This document shows, one piece after another, positions 1 through 8,045 of a stretch of 26,892 nt of DNA. The stretch's first letter is position 1. Every line of letters starts with the position of its first letter. Source of the DNA: JAGTVG01 sp964389805 (lineage in GTDB: Bacteria; Bacteroidota; Bacteroidia; Cytophagales; Cyclobacteriaceae); contig CAYMFU010000349.1 in the NCBI GenBank assembly GCA_964389805.1, positions 1-26,892 on the forward strand, written 5' to 3'. Made by a program: the position numbers and the translations under genes. The notes below the pieces were generated by a model, which searched no databases, had not been told where the DNA came from, and saw only the letters and a program-made list of their open reading frames with translations.

Positions 1-789
1 CTTGGATTACTGCCATTTTCTGTATTTTTTATCCAGGCCTATCGACACGGATGGAAAACCCGTCATTCAGATCATCTTTTGCTATATGCAGGCATTATTA
101 CTCTAACCATCATCGCTTTTTTCGCCTTCAGCAGCACCAAACTTCCTAATTATACGGTTCCTGCTTATCCATTTGTGGCCTTATTGATTGGGAGATACCT
201 GGATATACTTCAGGATAACTTCCGGAAATTCCGCAAATCACTATTATCCAGTTTATGGATTTATCTTTTGATCGCTGCTTTCTTGCCGGTGGGTCTGTAT
301 TTTGGTTTAAAATTTGATCCAGCAATATCAGATTATAGAAATCTTTCCTGGTATTTTATGATTATCCCTTTTGGTGCCATGATAGCCTTAATTCTGACGT
401 ATAGATCCCGATACAAGGGCATGTTGCTATCTTTGAGCTTATCCTGGATAATCTCTACCCTGTTGTTTTTTTACATCATTTTCCCGAAGATCGACAAGGT
501 TAATCCCATTGCCAGACTACTACCGGAATTAAATCCTGACAAGCCTTTCGTAGCCTATTATATTTATAATCCAGCGTTCTCGTTTTATCTGAAAAAACCC
601 ATACCCACCTTTATGAGTGCCGATGAGCTTAGGGATTATGTTATAAATACCGGTGAAGGGTATATTCTGTCAAGAAAATCAATGGAGGACGAGTTTCGGC
701 ACATTGACAATATTCATAAAATCGGGGAAGCGAAGGATATTTTTGAAATACCAACAACCGTGGTTTACGAAATCAGGGGTAATGAATGA
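1..789 (+). CDS. ArnT/PMT-like glycosyltransferase, C-terminal part (5' end outside window)
   Basis: The reading frame is open from base 1 to the TGA at 787-789, so only about 262 C-terminal residues are present. The fragment is very hydrophobic, with several membrane segments, then a soluble tail of about 90 residues. The stretch FSSTKLPNYTVPAYPF matches the conserved 'S-x-TKLPxY-x-xPxYP' segment of the ArnT/PMT (GT39/GT83-like) family. Those membrane enzymes move a sugar from a polyprenyl-phosphate donor to lipid A or another envelope acceptor. That role is family knowledge; the substrate cannot be read from this piece. The gene converges on the PAP2 gene with only about 22 bases between the stops. 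A TTG at 79 could be taken as a start, but the same protein family clearly continues upstream of it. Confidence 0.8.
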   Translation, partial: LGLLPFSVFFIQAYRHGWKTRHSDHLLLYAGIITLTIIAFFAFSSTKLPNYTVPAYPFVALLIGRYLDILQDNFRKFRKSLLSSLWIYLLIAAFLPVGLYFGLKFDPAISDYRNLSWYFMIIPFGAMIALILTYRSRYKGMLLSLSLSWIISTLLFFYIIFPKIDKVNPIARLLPELNPDKPFVAYYIYNPAFSFYLKKPIPTFMSADELRDYVINTGEGYILSRKSMEDEFRHIDNIHKIGEAKDIFEIPTTVVYEIRGNE

Positions 790-811
790 TCCCTTGCTTT
801 CTTATTAAAGA

Positions 812-1468
812 TCACTTTACCAGAAGCCCTCTTTTTAAAGAGGATTTTCCACTAAGGGAACTTGATTCCATCAGTGTATACGTGATGATTCCAATTAGAA
901 AACCAATCAATGATCCGAAATAGATATCTATAAAAAAGTGCTGTAACAGGTATACCCTGGAAAGACCCACCAGAATTGCCATCGACATCAGGATGGATGA
1001 AAGGTTCTTTTTTTTCATCATAAGGGTGAGCAAAACGGCAACAGTAAATGCTGTGGCTGTATGCCCGGAAGGAAAGCTGTTGGACGAATGAATTTCAACT
1101 CCTGGCACATGGTACAAAGCATCAAAATTCTCAAAAAATAATCTTGGCCGAACAATGTCCCCAAAGACGAACCTTTTTAATCCCTGGATGATCATGGTCT
1201 GGCTGATTACAGCAATAATTAGCACCAGGGTCCGGAAATAACTGGTCAGTAAAAACAAAATCCCTAAGAATGCAAATATCAAACCATCACCCAGATGGGT
1301 CCAGTATTTAAAAAAGAAGTCTGAAGTTGCATTATGATGGGCATTTAACCATAGAAGAAAATCCCCCTTATCGGTAAGGAATAATATAAAGAATCCCATT
1401 ACCAAGAATAGATAGTATATGTAAAATCCCCTTGTCTTTAATGTAGCTTTAAGCTCATCCATGATCAT
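812..1468 (-). CDS. PAP2-family membrane phosphatase
   Basis: This 218-residue polytopic membrane protein carries the three PAP2 active-site motifs. K98 precedes R107-P108, PSGH lies at 133-136, and S170-R171 is followed by H177 and D181 in the SRx5Hx3D pattern. The spacing K-x8-RP is two residues longer than the textbook K-x6-RP. Members remove phosphate from lipid phosphates such as undecaprenyl pyrophosphate or phosphatidylglycerol phosphate on the periplasmic side; which one applies here cannot be told. The start overlaps the 3' end of trmB by 14 bases, so the two are probably translationally linked. An ATG two codons in (residue 3) is an equally good start. It is the last gene of the long minus-strand cluster. 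Confidence 0.85.
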   Translation of the reverse strand: MIMDELKATLKTRGFYIYYLFLVMGFFILFLTDKGDFLLWLNAHHNATSDFFFKYWTHLGDGLIFAFLGILFLLTSYFRTLVLIIAVISQTMIIQGLKRFVFGDIVRPRLFFENFDALYHVPGVEIHSSNSFPSGHTATAFTVAVLLTLMMKKKNLSSILMSMAILVGLSRVYLLQHFFIDIYFGSLIGFLIGIITYTLMESSSLSGKSSLKRGLLVK

Positions 1469-2123
1469 TGAACCTGAATTTCAGATATTTGATTTTAACT
1501 TCTTCTTCAAGATACCGTTTTTCATAGGTGGTTTGAATGCCATAATGTTCACTAAGCAGGTCTGAATTATACAGATCATGAGTATATGTTAATTCATTAA
1601 TATCCTCCAATGAAGATAATACTTCAATACTATATTCAAACAGATCATGATTATCGGTTTTCAGGTAAACTTTCCCACCCGGTTTAAGAATATTCCTGTA
1701 TATATCCAGGAACCTTGGGTGGGTGAGTCTACGTCTTTCATCCCTACCTTTTGGCCTTGGATCCGGAAAAGTGATCCATATCTCGTCTACTTCGTCGGCA
1801 TCAAAATACTCCGCCAGATTTTGAATATGCCCTCTTAAGAAACCCGAATTTAACAGCTTCTCCTTTTCTGCTGTCTTCATGCCCCGCCAAATCCGGGGTC
1901 CTTTTATATCCACACCTACAAAATTCGTATTGGGGAACTGCCTTGCCATACCTATTGTATATTCTCCCCGACCGCATGCCAGCTCAATTACTAACTTATT
2001 CTGGTTTTTAAAGTACAATTTTCTCCAATTCCCTTTTATACACTCAAAGATCTCCTTACCAGGCTGTATCACATAATTGCTTAACTCATTATCCCTGAAT
2101 TTATCCAGTTTGCTCCTACCCAT
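1455..2123 (-). CDS. trmB: tRNA (guanine(46)-N7)-methyltransferase
   Basis: The product uses S-adenosylmethionine to make 7-methylguanosine at position 46 of the tRNA variable loop. The SAM-binding motif E-LACGRGEY is at about 47-55, followed by the acidic VGVD strand ending at D72. The family signature FPDPRPKGRDERRRL is at 119-133, and LKPGGKVYLKTDN follows. I place the start at the ATG of MGRSKLDKF (2121-2123). The frame stays open upstream to 2222, but that part lies wholly within the folC 3' end and does not resemble TrmB. With this start the protein is 222 residues, a usual size, and the ATG lies one base after the folC stop, which suggests coupled translation. Confidence 0.93.
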   Translation of the reverse strand: MGRSKLDKFRDNELSNYVIQPGKEIFECIKGNWRKLYFKNQNKLVIELACGRGEYTIGMARQFPNTNFVGVDIKGPRIWRGMKTAEKEKLLNSGFLRGHIQNLAEYFDADEVDEIWITFPDPRPKGRDERRRLTHPRFLDIYRNILKPGGKVYLKTDNHDLFEYSIEVLSSLEDINELTYTHDLYNSDLLSEHYGIQTTYEKRYLEEEVKIKYLKFRFNDHG

Positions 2124-2124
2124 T

Positions 2125-3417
2125 TTATAAATTTTCGAGTTCGGAAACCACAAAAGTACTTCCTCCCACAAAAATAATATCCGCATCACTGGATTTTTCC
2201 AGGACCACCCGCAAAGCTTCATTTACATCGGGAATTACTTCGCCCTTAAGATCGTATAATGCAGCCTGAAGTGCCAACCATTTGACATCCAGGGCCCTTG
2301 GAACCTTGGGCTGGCAAAACACGTATTCAGCATTTTTTGGAAAAAGTGGAAGGATCTGACCGATATCTTTCTCTTTCATAAATCCGAGAATGCAGTAGAG
2401 CTTTCCCTTCGTTAAATTTATCAACTGTCGTACTATATTCTCCAATCCAGCCTGATTATGTGCGATATCAGCGATCACCCGTGGCCTTGAATTCAAAGTT
2501 TGCCATCTCCCCTTCAATCCCGTTGACTTCTGATAGTGCTCTAAGCCAAACCTGATATCCTTCTTTGAAATATTGTATCCATGATTCACCAGGATATCAA
2601 TAACAGACAAAACACCAGGTATATTTTTCAATTGAGTTAACCCAGGTGTTTCCAGTAAACAATTTTGGACTATCTCATTTTCCAGATCATAAACCTCTAT
2701 TTTATGGCCCTCGTCACCGATTCCGATACTTTTAATTTTAAACTGGTCTTCGGCAAATAGCAGCGTTGATTTTCTTTTCTTTGCCATCTTACGGAATACA
2801 CTGCTTGTTGCCTTATCCCTTTCGCCGATAACCACAGGTACTTTCTTTTTAATAATGCCCCCCTTTTCAGCGGCTATCTCTTCCAGTGTCTCACCGAGCA
2901 TTTCCTGGTGATCATATGAAATATTTGTGATCAAAGAAACTTCAGGATCAATAACATTAGTTGAGTCGAGTCTCCCGCCAAGGCCTACTTCAATTACGGC
3001 AATATCTACATTTTCTTTTGCAAAATAATCGAAGGCCATGGCTACCGTAAGTTCGAAAAAGGAAGGTTTAATAGAACCGATCGCCGGCTTCATAGACTCC
3101 ACGAAATCTACAATATAATCTTCAGTAACCGGTTCCCCATTTACCTTTATCCTTTCATTAAAATTCTTTAAATGCGGGGAAGTATATAAACCTGTTTTAT
3201 ATCCTGATTGGGCGAGAATGGAAGCCAGCATATGAGAGGAACTGCCCTTTCCATTAGTTCCAGCCACATGAATGGACTTGAATTTATCCTGAGGATGACC
3301 GAGTAATTTGCATAGTTTCCTGGTATTTTTCAGGTCTTTTTTTATGGCTGAGTTGCCGATCCTCTGATACATTGGAAGCATATCGTATAAATACCTGATT
3401 ACTTCCCTGTATTCCAT
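2125..3417 (-). CDS. folC: Bifunctional dihydrofolate/folylpolyglutamate synthase
   Basis: This 430-residue Mur-ligase-family enzyme adds glutamate to dihydropteroate and to folates, with ATP. The P-loop GTNGKGS is at 53-59. It is followed by the family stretch TGLYTSPHLKNFNERI, then VGLGGRLDSTNVI and SYDHQEMLGETLEEIAAEKG, all characteristic of FolC. The C-terminal domain carries IADIAHNQAG, the equivalent of the ADP-binding/ligase hinge. It starts 4 bases after the stop of the TonB-like gene and ends one base before trmB, so it sits inside the cluster as a housekeeping passenger. Confidence 0.95.
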   Translation of the reverse strand: MEYREVIRYLYDMLPMYQRIGNSAIKKDLKNTRKLCKLLGHPQDKFKSIHVAGTNGKGSSSHMLASILAQSGYKTGLYTSPHLKNFNERIKVNGEPVTEDYIVDFVESMKPAIGSIKPSFFELTVAMAFDYFAKENVDIAVIEVGLGGRLDSTNVIDPEVSLITNISYDHQEMLGETLEEIAAEKGGIIKKKVPVVIGERDKATSSVFRKMAKKRKSTLLFAEDQFKIKSIGIGDEGHKIEVYDLENEIVQNCLLETPGLTQLKNIPGVLSVIDILVNHGYNISKKDIRFGLEHYQKSTGLKGRWQTLNSRPRVIADIAHNQAGLENIVRQLINLTKGKLYCILGFMKEKDIGQILPLFPKNAEYVFCQPKVPRALDVKWLALQAALYDLKGEVIPDVNEALRVVLEKSSDADIIFVGGSTFVVSELENL

Positions 3418-3421
3418 TAGA

Positions 3422-4357
3422 TTACTTTGATCTGATTATGAAGGTTATTTTACCTGTTGAAACAGCAGCTGGTGAGGTATTGGAGGAAATAGGGCTGAAT
3501 GTCAATGATTCGACTTCATTTTTATATATTCTTTCAACGGCCGGGCTGACTGTTTTTTCAAGCGTACGGACAGCTATGATCTCTCCCATGTCGTCAATTT
3601 TTATTTCAAATACTATTCGGCCATTTTCATTAGAAGTATCTTTCGGATCGGGTGCGAAATCCCAGATCCATCCGGTGAGCTCAAGTAAGGGGCCACCACC
3701 CCCTCCATAGGTTCCATACAAGGCGCGGGAATCCACCGCTCCCTGTTCATCCCCTTTATCTCCTGCTACATCCGTATCGTCACCATGGCTGCTGGTCTCA
3801 GCATCGATGTCCGCCTCTTCTGAAGTTCCCTGTCCATCAACCACCGTTTCAGAAGCATTATCATTTCTGGATACTGGTTGTTCCTCAACTACTTCTTCCT
3901 CCTCAGGTTCAGGTGTGGTTTCTTCTACAATTTCCGGCTCTATCTCCTGTTCTACTGGTGGTTCTGGTTGTGTTTCAACCGGCTCTATTACATCCGGAGA
4001 ATCCTCCATCTCGCTGTCTTGTATAATCTGTTCTTCTATAATATTTGGTTCTTCCTGAACAGGTGTCTCTTCCACAGGCACTTCTTCAACCGTTTCTTCG
4101 GCAGGCTCCTCAATAATTTCTTCTGAAATGATCTGTTCTTCGATGAGTTGTGGTGTAGTTGAAGGTTGCTCGGGCTGAATTTCGCCGGAGCCTACAGCAT
4201 CTAATCCAAAATTTAATTCAATGCCATATTCTGGTACGGGGGGATCAGGTTCCCGCCATGCCATAATGAGGAAAAACAGAATAAGGAGTAGCCCATGGAT
4301 CCCGATAGAGACCCCCATTCCTATTCTTTGGTTCTTCTTCTCAAGTTCAGGCAACAT
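3422..4357 (-). CDS. TonB/TolA-like energy transducer
   Basis: The 311-residue protein has a short cytoplasmic N-terminus, one membrane anchor at about 15-33 (VSIGIHGLLLILFFLIMAW) and a long Glu/Pro/Val-rich linker at about 60-165. A Gly-rich hinge (YGGGGG) then leads to a folded C-terminal domain of about 95 residues ending in GKITFIIRSK. This is the TonB/TolA plan: anchored next to ExbB/ExbD, spanning the periplasm and touching an outer-membrane partner. The C-terminal domain has the beta-rich transducer pattern (NGRIVFEIKID, then EVESLTFSP). I do not see the YP motif of canonical TonB, so a dedicated partner is more likely than general TonB-dependent receptors. Its start is 2 bases after the exbD stop. 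Confidence 0.8.
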   Translation of the reverse strand: MLPELEKKNQRIGMGVSIGIHGLLLILFFLIMAWREPDPPVPEYGIELNFGLDAVGSGEIQPEQPSTTPQLIEEQIISEEIIEEPAEETVEEVPVEETPVQEEPNIIEEQIIQDSEMEDSPDVIEPVETQPEPPVEQEIEPEIVEETTPEPEEEEVVEEQPVSRNDNASETVVDGQGTSEEADIDAETSSHGDDTDVAGDKGDEQGAVDSRALYGTYGGGGGPLLELTGWIWDFAPDPKDTSNENGRIVFEIKIDDMGEIIAVRTLEKTVSPAVERIYKNEVESLTFSPISSNTSPAAVSTGKITFIIRSK

Positions 4358-4359
4358 GA

Positions 4360-4752
4360 TTATTCCATTGGTTGTGTCGCCACCGATACCTTCGCTTTCA
4401 AAGAGGTGGCTATACTTGCTACTTTTATAAGATGTTCTGTTGGAACGGATTTATCAACATGTAATACGACTATTCCTTCCTGGCCTTTCAAAGCAGATTG
4501 TAGATCATCCGGCAACCGGCGGATATTAGTCCTCTGGTCATTCACGAAGTATCTAAGATCCTTAGTTATAGTAACACTGACTTTCTGCATTACTATAGTA
4601 GAACTCTTACTTGAAGGAAGGTTTACCGGCAAACCGGAAGGTGTAACAAAAGAGGCTGTTAGCATAAAGAAAATCAATAACAGAAAAATAATATCTGTCA
4701 TCGATGACATACTGAATGCAGCCTGTACCTTATGTTTTGTATTCAGGTCCAT
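4360..4752 (-). CDS. exbD: ExbD/TolR-family proton-channel subunit
   Basis: This 130-residue protein has a short cytoplasmic head and one membrane segment beginning MTDIIFLLLIFFML. It contains the family's conserved membrane aspartate (D20), the proton-handling residue, and a periplasmic domain follows. It pairs with the ExbB-like protein encoded 7 bases upstream to form a proton-driven motor feeding the TonB-like protein. Whether it is closer to ExbD or TolR is not clear from sequence alone, so the symbol is a family label. Confidence 0.88.
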   Translation of the reverse strand: MDLNTKHKVQAAFSMSSMTDIIFLLLIFFMLTASFVTPSGLPVNLPSSKSSTIVMQKVSVTITKDLRYFVNDQRTNIRRLPDDLQSALKGQEGIVVLHVDKSVPTEHLIKVASIATSLKAKVSVATQPME

Positions 4753-4759
4753 GATATCC

Positions 4760-5437
4760 TTATTGTGGTTCCTGCAACAGATCCATAAAATTTATGGAAG
4801 TATATTCCATTTTGTATATCAGTTTCTGGACTCTGGTGACCAGGTAATTGTAGCCCAGATAAGCTATTATCCCCACAAACAAACCTGCTGCAGTAGTCAA
4901 CATAGCTTCATATATACCAGAAGAAAGCAATTTCGGGCTAACTGTCCCTTCTTCCTGGGCGATAGCCATGAAAGCCCTGATCATACCTGTCACCGTTCCT
5001 AGAAATCCGATCATTGGTGCTGCACCAGAGATGGTAGCAAGAAGAGAGAGGTTTTTCTCGAGTTTGTAGATCTCAATTTTTCCAACATTTTCGATGGATA
5101 CTTCAATATTTTTCAACTCACTCCCTAATCTCGAAACTCCTTTTTCAATCATCCGTGCGATGGGCGAATTACTCTGGGCACAAATAATTTTTGCCGCATT
5201 GATATCACCTTTCATTACCAGCCCTTTCACCTTTTCAAAGAAGCCATCCCCTATTTGAGACGCCTTTTTGATGGTCAGCATGCGTTCAACAAAGATATAC
5301 ACAGCCAGAATCGATAAAAGAAAAATGGGGACCATCATAAATCCCCCTTTAACAAGCAATTCAATGATCCTCACTTGTTCCTGACCACCCGTAGAAAGTG
5401 TATCTAACTGAGTGGTCGTAATTTGCAATAAATCCAT
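4760..5437 (-). CDS. exbB: ExbB/TolQ/MotA-family proton-channel subunit
   Basis: The 225-residue protein has three membrane segments: about 32-52 (MMVPIFLLSILAVYIFVE), 131-152 and 178-200. Between the first and second is a large cytoplasmic loop. The second segment carries the hallmark ATISGAAPMIGFLGTVTGM, and the third begins with the family pattern GIYEAMLTTAAGLFVGI. These form the pentameric channel that converts proton flow into movement of the transducer. The start codon lies just downstream of the SPOR-gene stop (5439) with almost no gap. The N-terminus is unusually extended and polar before the first membrane segment (about 30 residues). Confidence 0.9.
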   Translation of the reverse strand: MDLLQITTTQLDTLSTGGQEQVRIIELLVKGGFMMVPIFLLSILAVYIFVERMLTIKKASQIGDGFFEKVKGLVMKGDINAAKIICAQSNSPIARMIEKGVSRLGSELKNIEVSIENVGKIEIYKLEKNLSLLATISGAAPMIGFLGTVTGMIRAFMAIAQEEGTVSPKLLSSGIYEAMLTTAAGLFVGIIAYLGYNYLVTRVQKLIYKMEYTSINFMDLLQEPQ

Positions 5438-5438
5438 A

Positions 5439-6203
5439 TTAATATTTCAAAACCCAGATTGACTCCCCAAATATTTCTTTCAGCTCTCCTAAACTAGCCT
5501 CTGCAGCCTGAAATGTACTATATTCATTACTCAGGACAACCCTGTTGAATCCTTTCCTGGCTTCAGCAGGAGGGATTATTTTTGTATCGACCCCTTCCAT
5601 GGCCAGATTTTGTGCAAAGTCTTCGGCAAAATCTTTATCAAAGAAGCTGTTCAGTACAATATAATAACGACCGGTCCTGGCATTAATTGCTTCGTAAGAT
5701 CCTTCTGTGGTAGTCCCAATGCTTTGATCCACAGCTGCCGGTATTTCTTCCACCTCCTCAGGAATTTCCGGAGCCGGATCAACGGGTGGTTTCTCTTCTA
5801 TATCAGCTGGCTTTTCTACTTCTTCAACAGCTGGACGCTGTACGATCTGCTTTTCAACAGGCTCTCTAAAGAAAAACCAGTAAACGGCTATAGCAATAAC
5901 TATAACGCCAATTAGCACAAAGGATATTATTAATCCTACCGGATTTCTTTTTCGGCCATCATCATGTGTTGAATGATATTTATATACATGTGAATCGTCT
6001 AACTCATCATCTGAAATATCATCATTAAACATGTCAGATTCTGAATCTGCTGTTGATAAAGGCTCGGTTTCTTCCTCTCCCATATCCATATCGCTATCCG
6101 ATGAGGCTTCAGGCAGGCCAAAATCGTCGGATTCTTCCTGGCTACCTTCAGATGATCCTGAATTCAATTCATCATCTTGGTTGTTAGGTTTTTTATCTTC
6201 CAT
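5439..6203 (-). CDS. SPOR-domain bitopic membrane protein
   Basis: The 254-residue protein has a highly acidic N-terminal cytoplasmic region (about 1-75, rich in Asp, Glu and Ser). A basic stop-transfer patch DDGRKRNP and one membrane segment at about 88-112 follow. A Pro/Glu/Val linker (about 113-160) leads to a C-terminal SPOR-like domain (about 170-254) containing RYYIVLNSFFDKDFAEDFAQ. SPOR domains bind peptidoglycan stripped of stem peptides, often at division sites. This topology, with an inner-membrane anchor and a periplasmic peptidoglycan binder, fits the neighbouring ExbBD motor. A role in anchoring or siting that motor is inference. It is the first gene of the tight run SPOR-exbB-exbD-tonB-folC-trmB. 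Confidence 0.82.
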   Translation of the reverse strand: MEDKKPNNQDDELNSGSSEGSQEESDDFGLPEASSDSDMDMGEEETEPLSTADSESDMFNDDISDDELDDSHVYKYHSTHDDGRKRNPVGLIISFVLIGVIVIAIAVYWFFFREPVEKQIVQRPAVEEVEKPADIEEKPPVDPAPEIPEEVEEIPAAVDQSIGTTTEGSYEAINARTGRYYIVLNSFFDKDFAEDFAQNLAMEGVDTKIIPPAEARKGFNRVVLSNEYSTFQAAEASLGELKEIFGESIWVLKY

Positions 6204-6348
6204 GTTACGTATTGATTAGGTGATAATATTAATTCAATTTAATAAAATGTTAACTTATCATAAAAGTATAACAAATATTTTTAAAGTTCTCTAAGAAAGT
6301 TATCAAATCTCAATAATATACAAAACCGATTTATCCGGCATATCTTAA
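6204..6348 (-). promoter_or_regulatory. AT-rich spacer; weak candidate promoter for the SPOR-exbBD run
   Basis: The 145-base gap is very AT-rich and separates the barrel gene from the SPOR gene. Read on the minus strand it contains AATATTTG, one mismatch from the Bacteroidota -7 element TAnnTTTG. A TTTG lies about 24 bases further upstream, slightly too far. No strong terminator hairpin is visible. An internal promoter is plausible but weakly supported. Confidence 0.25.
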
Positions 6349-8028
6349 TTAGAAATTAATAGAAACCCCTCCTATTATCTGTATTCCTCTTGAAGGATAC
6401 CTATAATATCTTTCATAATTTCTACCTATAATATTATCAAATCTTAGAAAAGCACCAAGTCTGTCGGAGAATAAATACTGTACACTCAGGTTCAAATCGA
6501 AAATGGCTGGCAGGGTAATTGTTTCCGCGACTGTACTTTCATACGACTTCGCCTTCATCCCGCTGATAAAATATATATTGCTTCCAAATACGATCTTTTC
6601 ATACAGGTTATACCTGAAGGTACCTGTTAATTTAAAAGTTGGCCGATGCCATGCCTCTTCTAATATCCTAGTACTATAGTGGAAGTAATCGGCCCTGATT
6701 CCCATGTTGTAATTTTTGATCCTGGAATATACCAATTCACCGTATATGTTCATGATACTGGTATTTTCACGTTCATATTCCAGTTGGAAAGTTGATACAT
6801 TTAGAGAATCATTCAAGAAAAAGTACAAATCCTTATATTCAGACAATTTGAATCCGGCCAGAAAATTAAAATAATTGTTGACATTGCCTCGGACACCCAA
6901 GTCAATGCCGAATTTCTTATTACTATGCAGGAGCTCCACACTCTGTCCAAGAAATGGATTCTGGTTGACAATGGATTGAAAATCAACCTGCTCCATATCG
7001 CCGTCAATTTTAAGGAAGAAACTGTAGTAATCGTTCAGGTTATATACGACATCAATAAACGGGAATAATAACACGCTATTCCTGGATGAGATGGTATCGT
7101 TCTGAAAAACAAAATTCAATCCGCCTCTTATGTCAAAATCCCCGGCTTTATAAAACGCGAATGGCTTTACCTTGATCAGGTTTCTACTCAAAGATTCCGG
7201 ATTTTTATAGGAGGAAAACATTGTATTAACATCCAGGTGAAATTTAAGTCCTTCTTTCAAAAAGTAATTGCTCAAAAAATTGATCTCAGTCTTGGATTCG
7301 CTACTGGTGAAGGTCTTGTCCTTAATGTAATTATAATTTGCATCGATAATATAGTCGAAATCATCCTTTTTATTGGTATTTCCGAACCATAGTCCAATAT
7401 TGAATTGATTATAGATCTGTTTTATAGAATCAGCGTCGACCTCCAGACCTTCAGGATAACCATAATAATGCACCATTCTCCGGTCGTAGTTCAATTTGGC
7501 CCCAATGGTCAGTTTTTCTCCATAATACCTGGAATCAAAAGAAGCGCCAGTTTCCGATGATCCTGAATTTTCTTTATCCACAGGTCCATTTCTGGATGAG
7601 ATATGATTTAAGTTTAAACCGAGAGCATATTGATTTTCTCTTTTATTAAATAAACTGGCATCCAGATAAGGTGTCAGATAATTCCCAAAACCGGCTGTAA
7701 CATTTCCTCCATAAAACTTATCCAAAGGTTGTGATTTCAGCTTCAGTGCCCTGTTTGGAATGTTCAGATTCGACAATTCAGGAATTATGCTTAAATAATT
7801 ATAGTTCTGATTAATCTGTGAAGTTGGAGTAGATGGCAAGGGAGGAATTTTTTCAAATTCGCGGTTCTGCTGTGGCAATTCTATTTCCAGGCTTTTCTCA
7901 ACGATAAAGCTTGCATCCTCGATTTCACCCTCATCAATTTTTTCCCAGTTTTCATCCTGGGCATATAGTGTTGTTTCTGTAATTCCAGATAAAAGAAATA
8001 TGAATAATATGTATTTTAAGTTCTTCAT
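6349..8028 (-). CDS. Outer-membrane beta-barrel protein, TonB-receptor-like but without a visible plug
   Basis: This 559-residue protein has a Sec signal peptide of about 24 residues (MKNLKYILFIFLLSGITETT, then LYAQ). The mature N-terminus is short and Pro/Gln-rich (about 25-90). The rest alternates aromatic and polar residues as in amphipathic strands, with turns such as NKREN and NTNKKDD, and ends in a terminal phenylalanine (GGVSINF), the typical barrel-insertion signal. The strands resemble the barrel half of TonB-dependent receptors, but there is no room for the roughly 120-residue plug domain. The start lies 17 bases after the TPR gene stop, so the two are co-transcribed. The cargo or partner is unknown; proximity to the TonB/ExbBD genes suggests it is a partner of that motor. 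Confidence 0.72.
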   Translation of the reverse strand: MKNLKYILFIFLLSGITETTLYAQDENWEKIDEGEIEDASFIVEKSLEIELPQQNREFEKIPPLPSTPTSQINQNYNYLSIIPELSNLNIPNRALKLKSQPLDKFYGGNVTAGFGNYLTPYLDASLFNKRENQYALGLNLNHISSRNGPVDKENSGSSETGASFDSRYYGEKLTIGAKLNYDRRMVHYYGYPEGLEVDADSIKQIYNQFNIGLWFGNTNKKDDFDYIIDANYNYIKDKTFTSSESKTEINFLSNYFLKEGLKFHLDVNTMFSSYKNPESLSRNLIKVKPFAFYKAGDFDIRGGLNFVFQNDTISSRNSVLLFPFIDVVYNLNDYYSFFLKIDGDMEQVDFQSIVNQNPFLGQSVELLHSNKKFGIDLGVRGNVNNYFNFLAGFKLSEYKDLYFFLNDSLNVSTFQLEYERENTSIMNIYGELVYSRIKNYNMGIRADYFHYSTRILEEAWHRPTFKLTGTFRYNLYEKIVFGSNIYFISGMKAKSYESTVAETITLPAIFDLNLSVQYLFSDRLGAFLRFDNIIGRNYERYYRYPSRGIQIIGGVSINF

Positions 8029-8045
8029 CCGCTCTCTTTAAATAC

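Noticed and set aside
2124..2222. N-terminal extension of TrmB within folC
   Set aside because: The extra residues are unlike TrmB and lie completely inside the folC coding region; the internal ATG gives a normal-length protein.
3807..4126. Ser/Gly- and Phe/Leu-rich plus-strand frames opposite the TonB-like linker
   Set aside because: They are low-complexity antisense products of the Glu/Pro-rich linker repeats.
4295..5002. Long plus-strand open frame opposite exbD and exbB
   Set aside because: It is a mirror of the conserved ExbD/ExbB coding frames, has no recognisable domain, and its composition follows the antisense codons.
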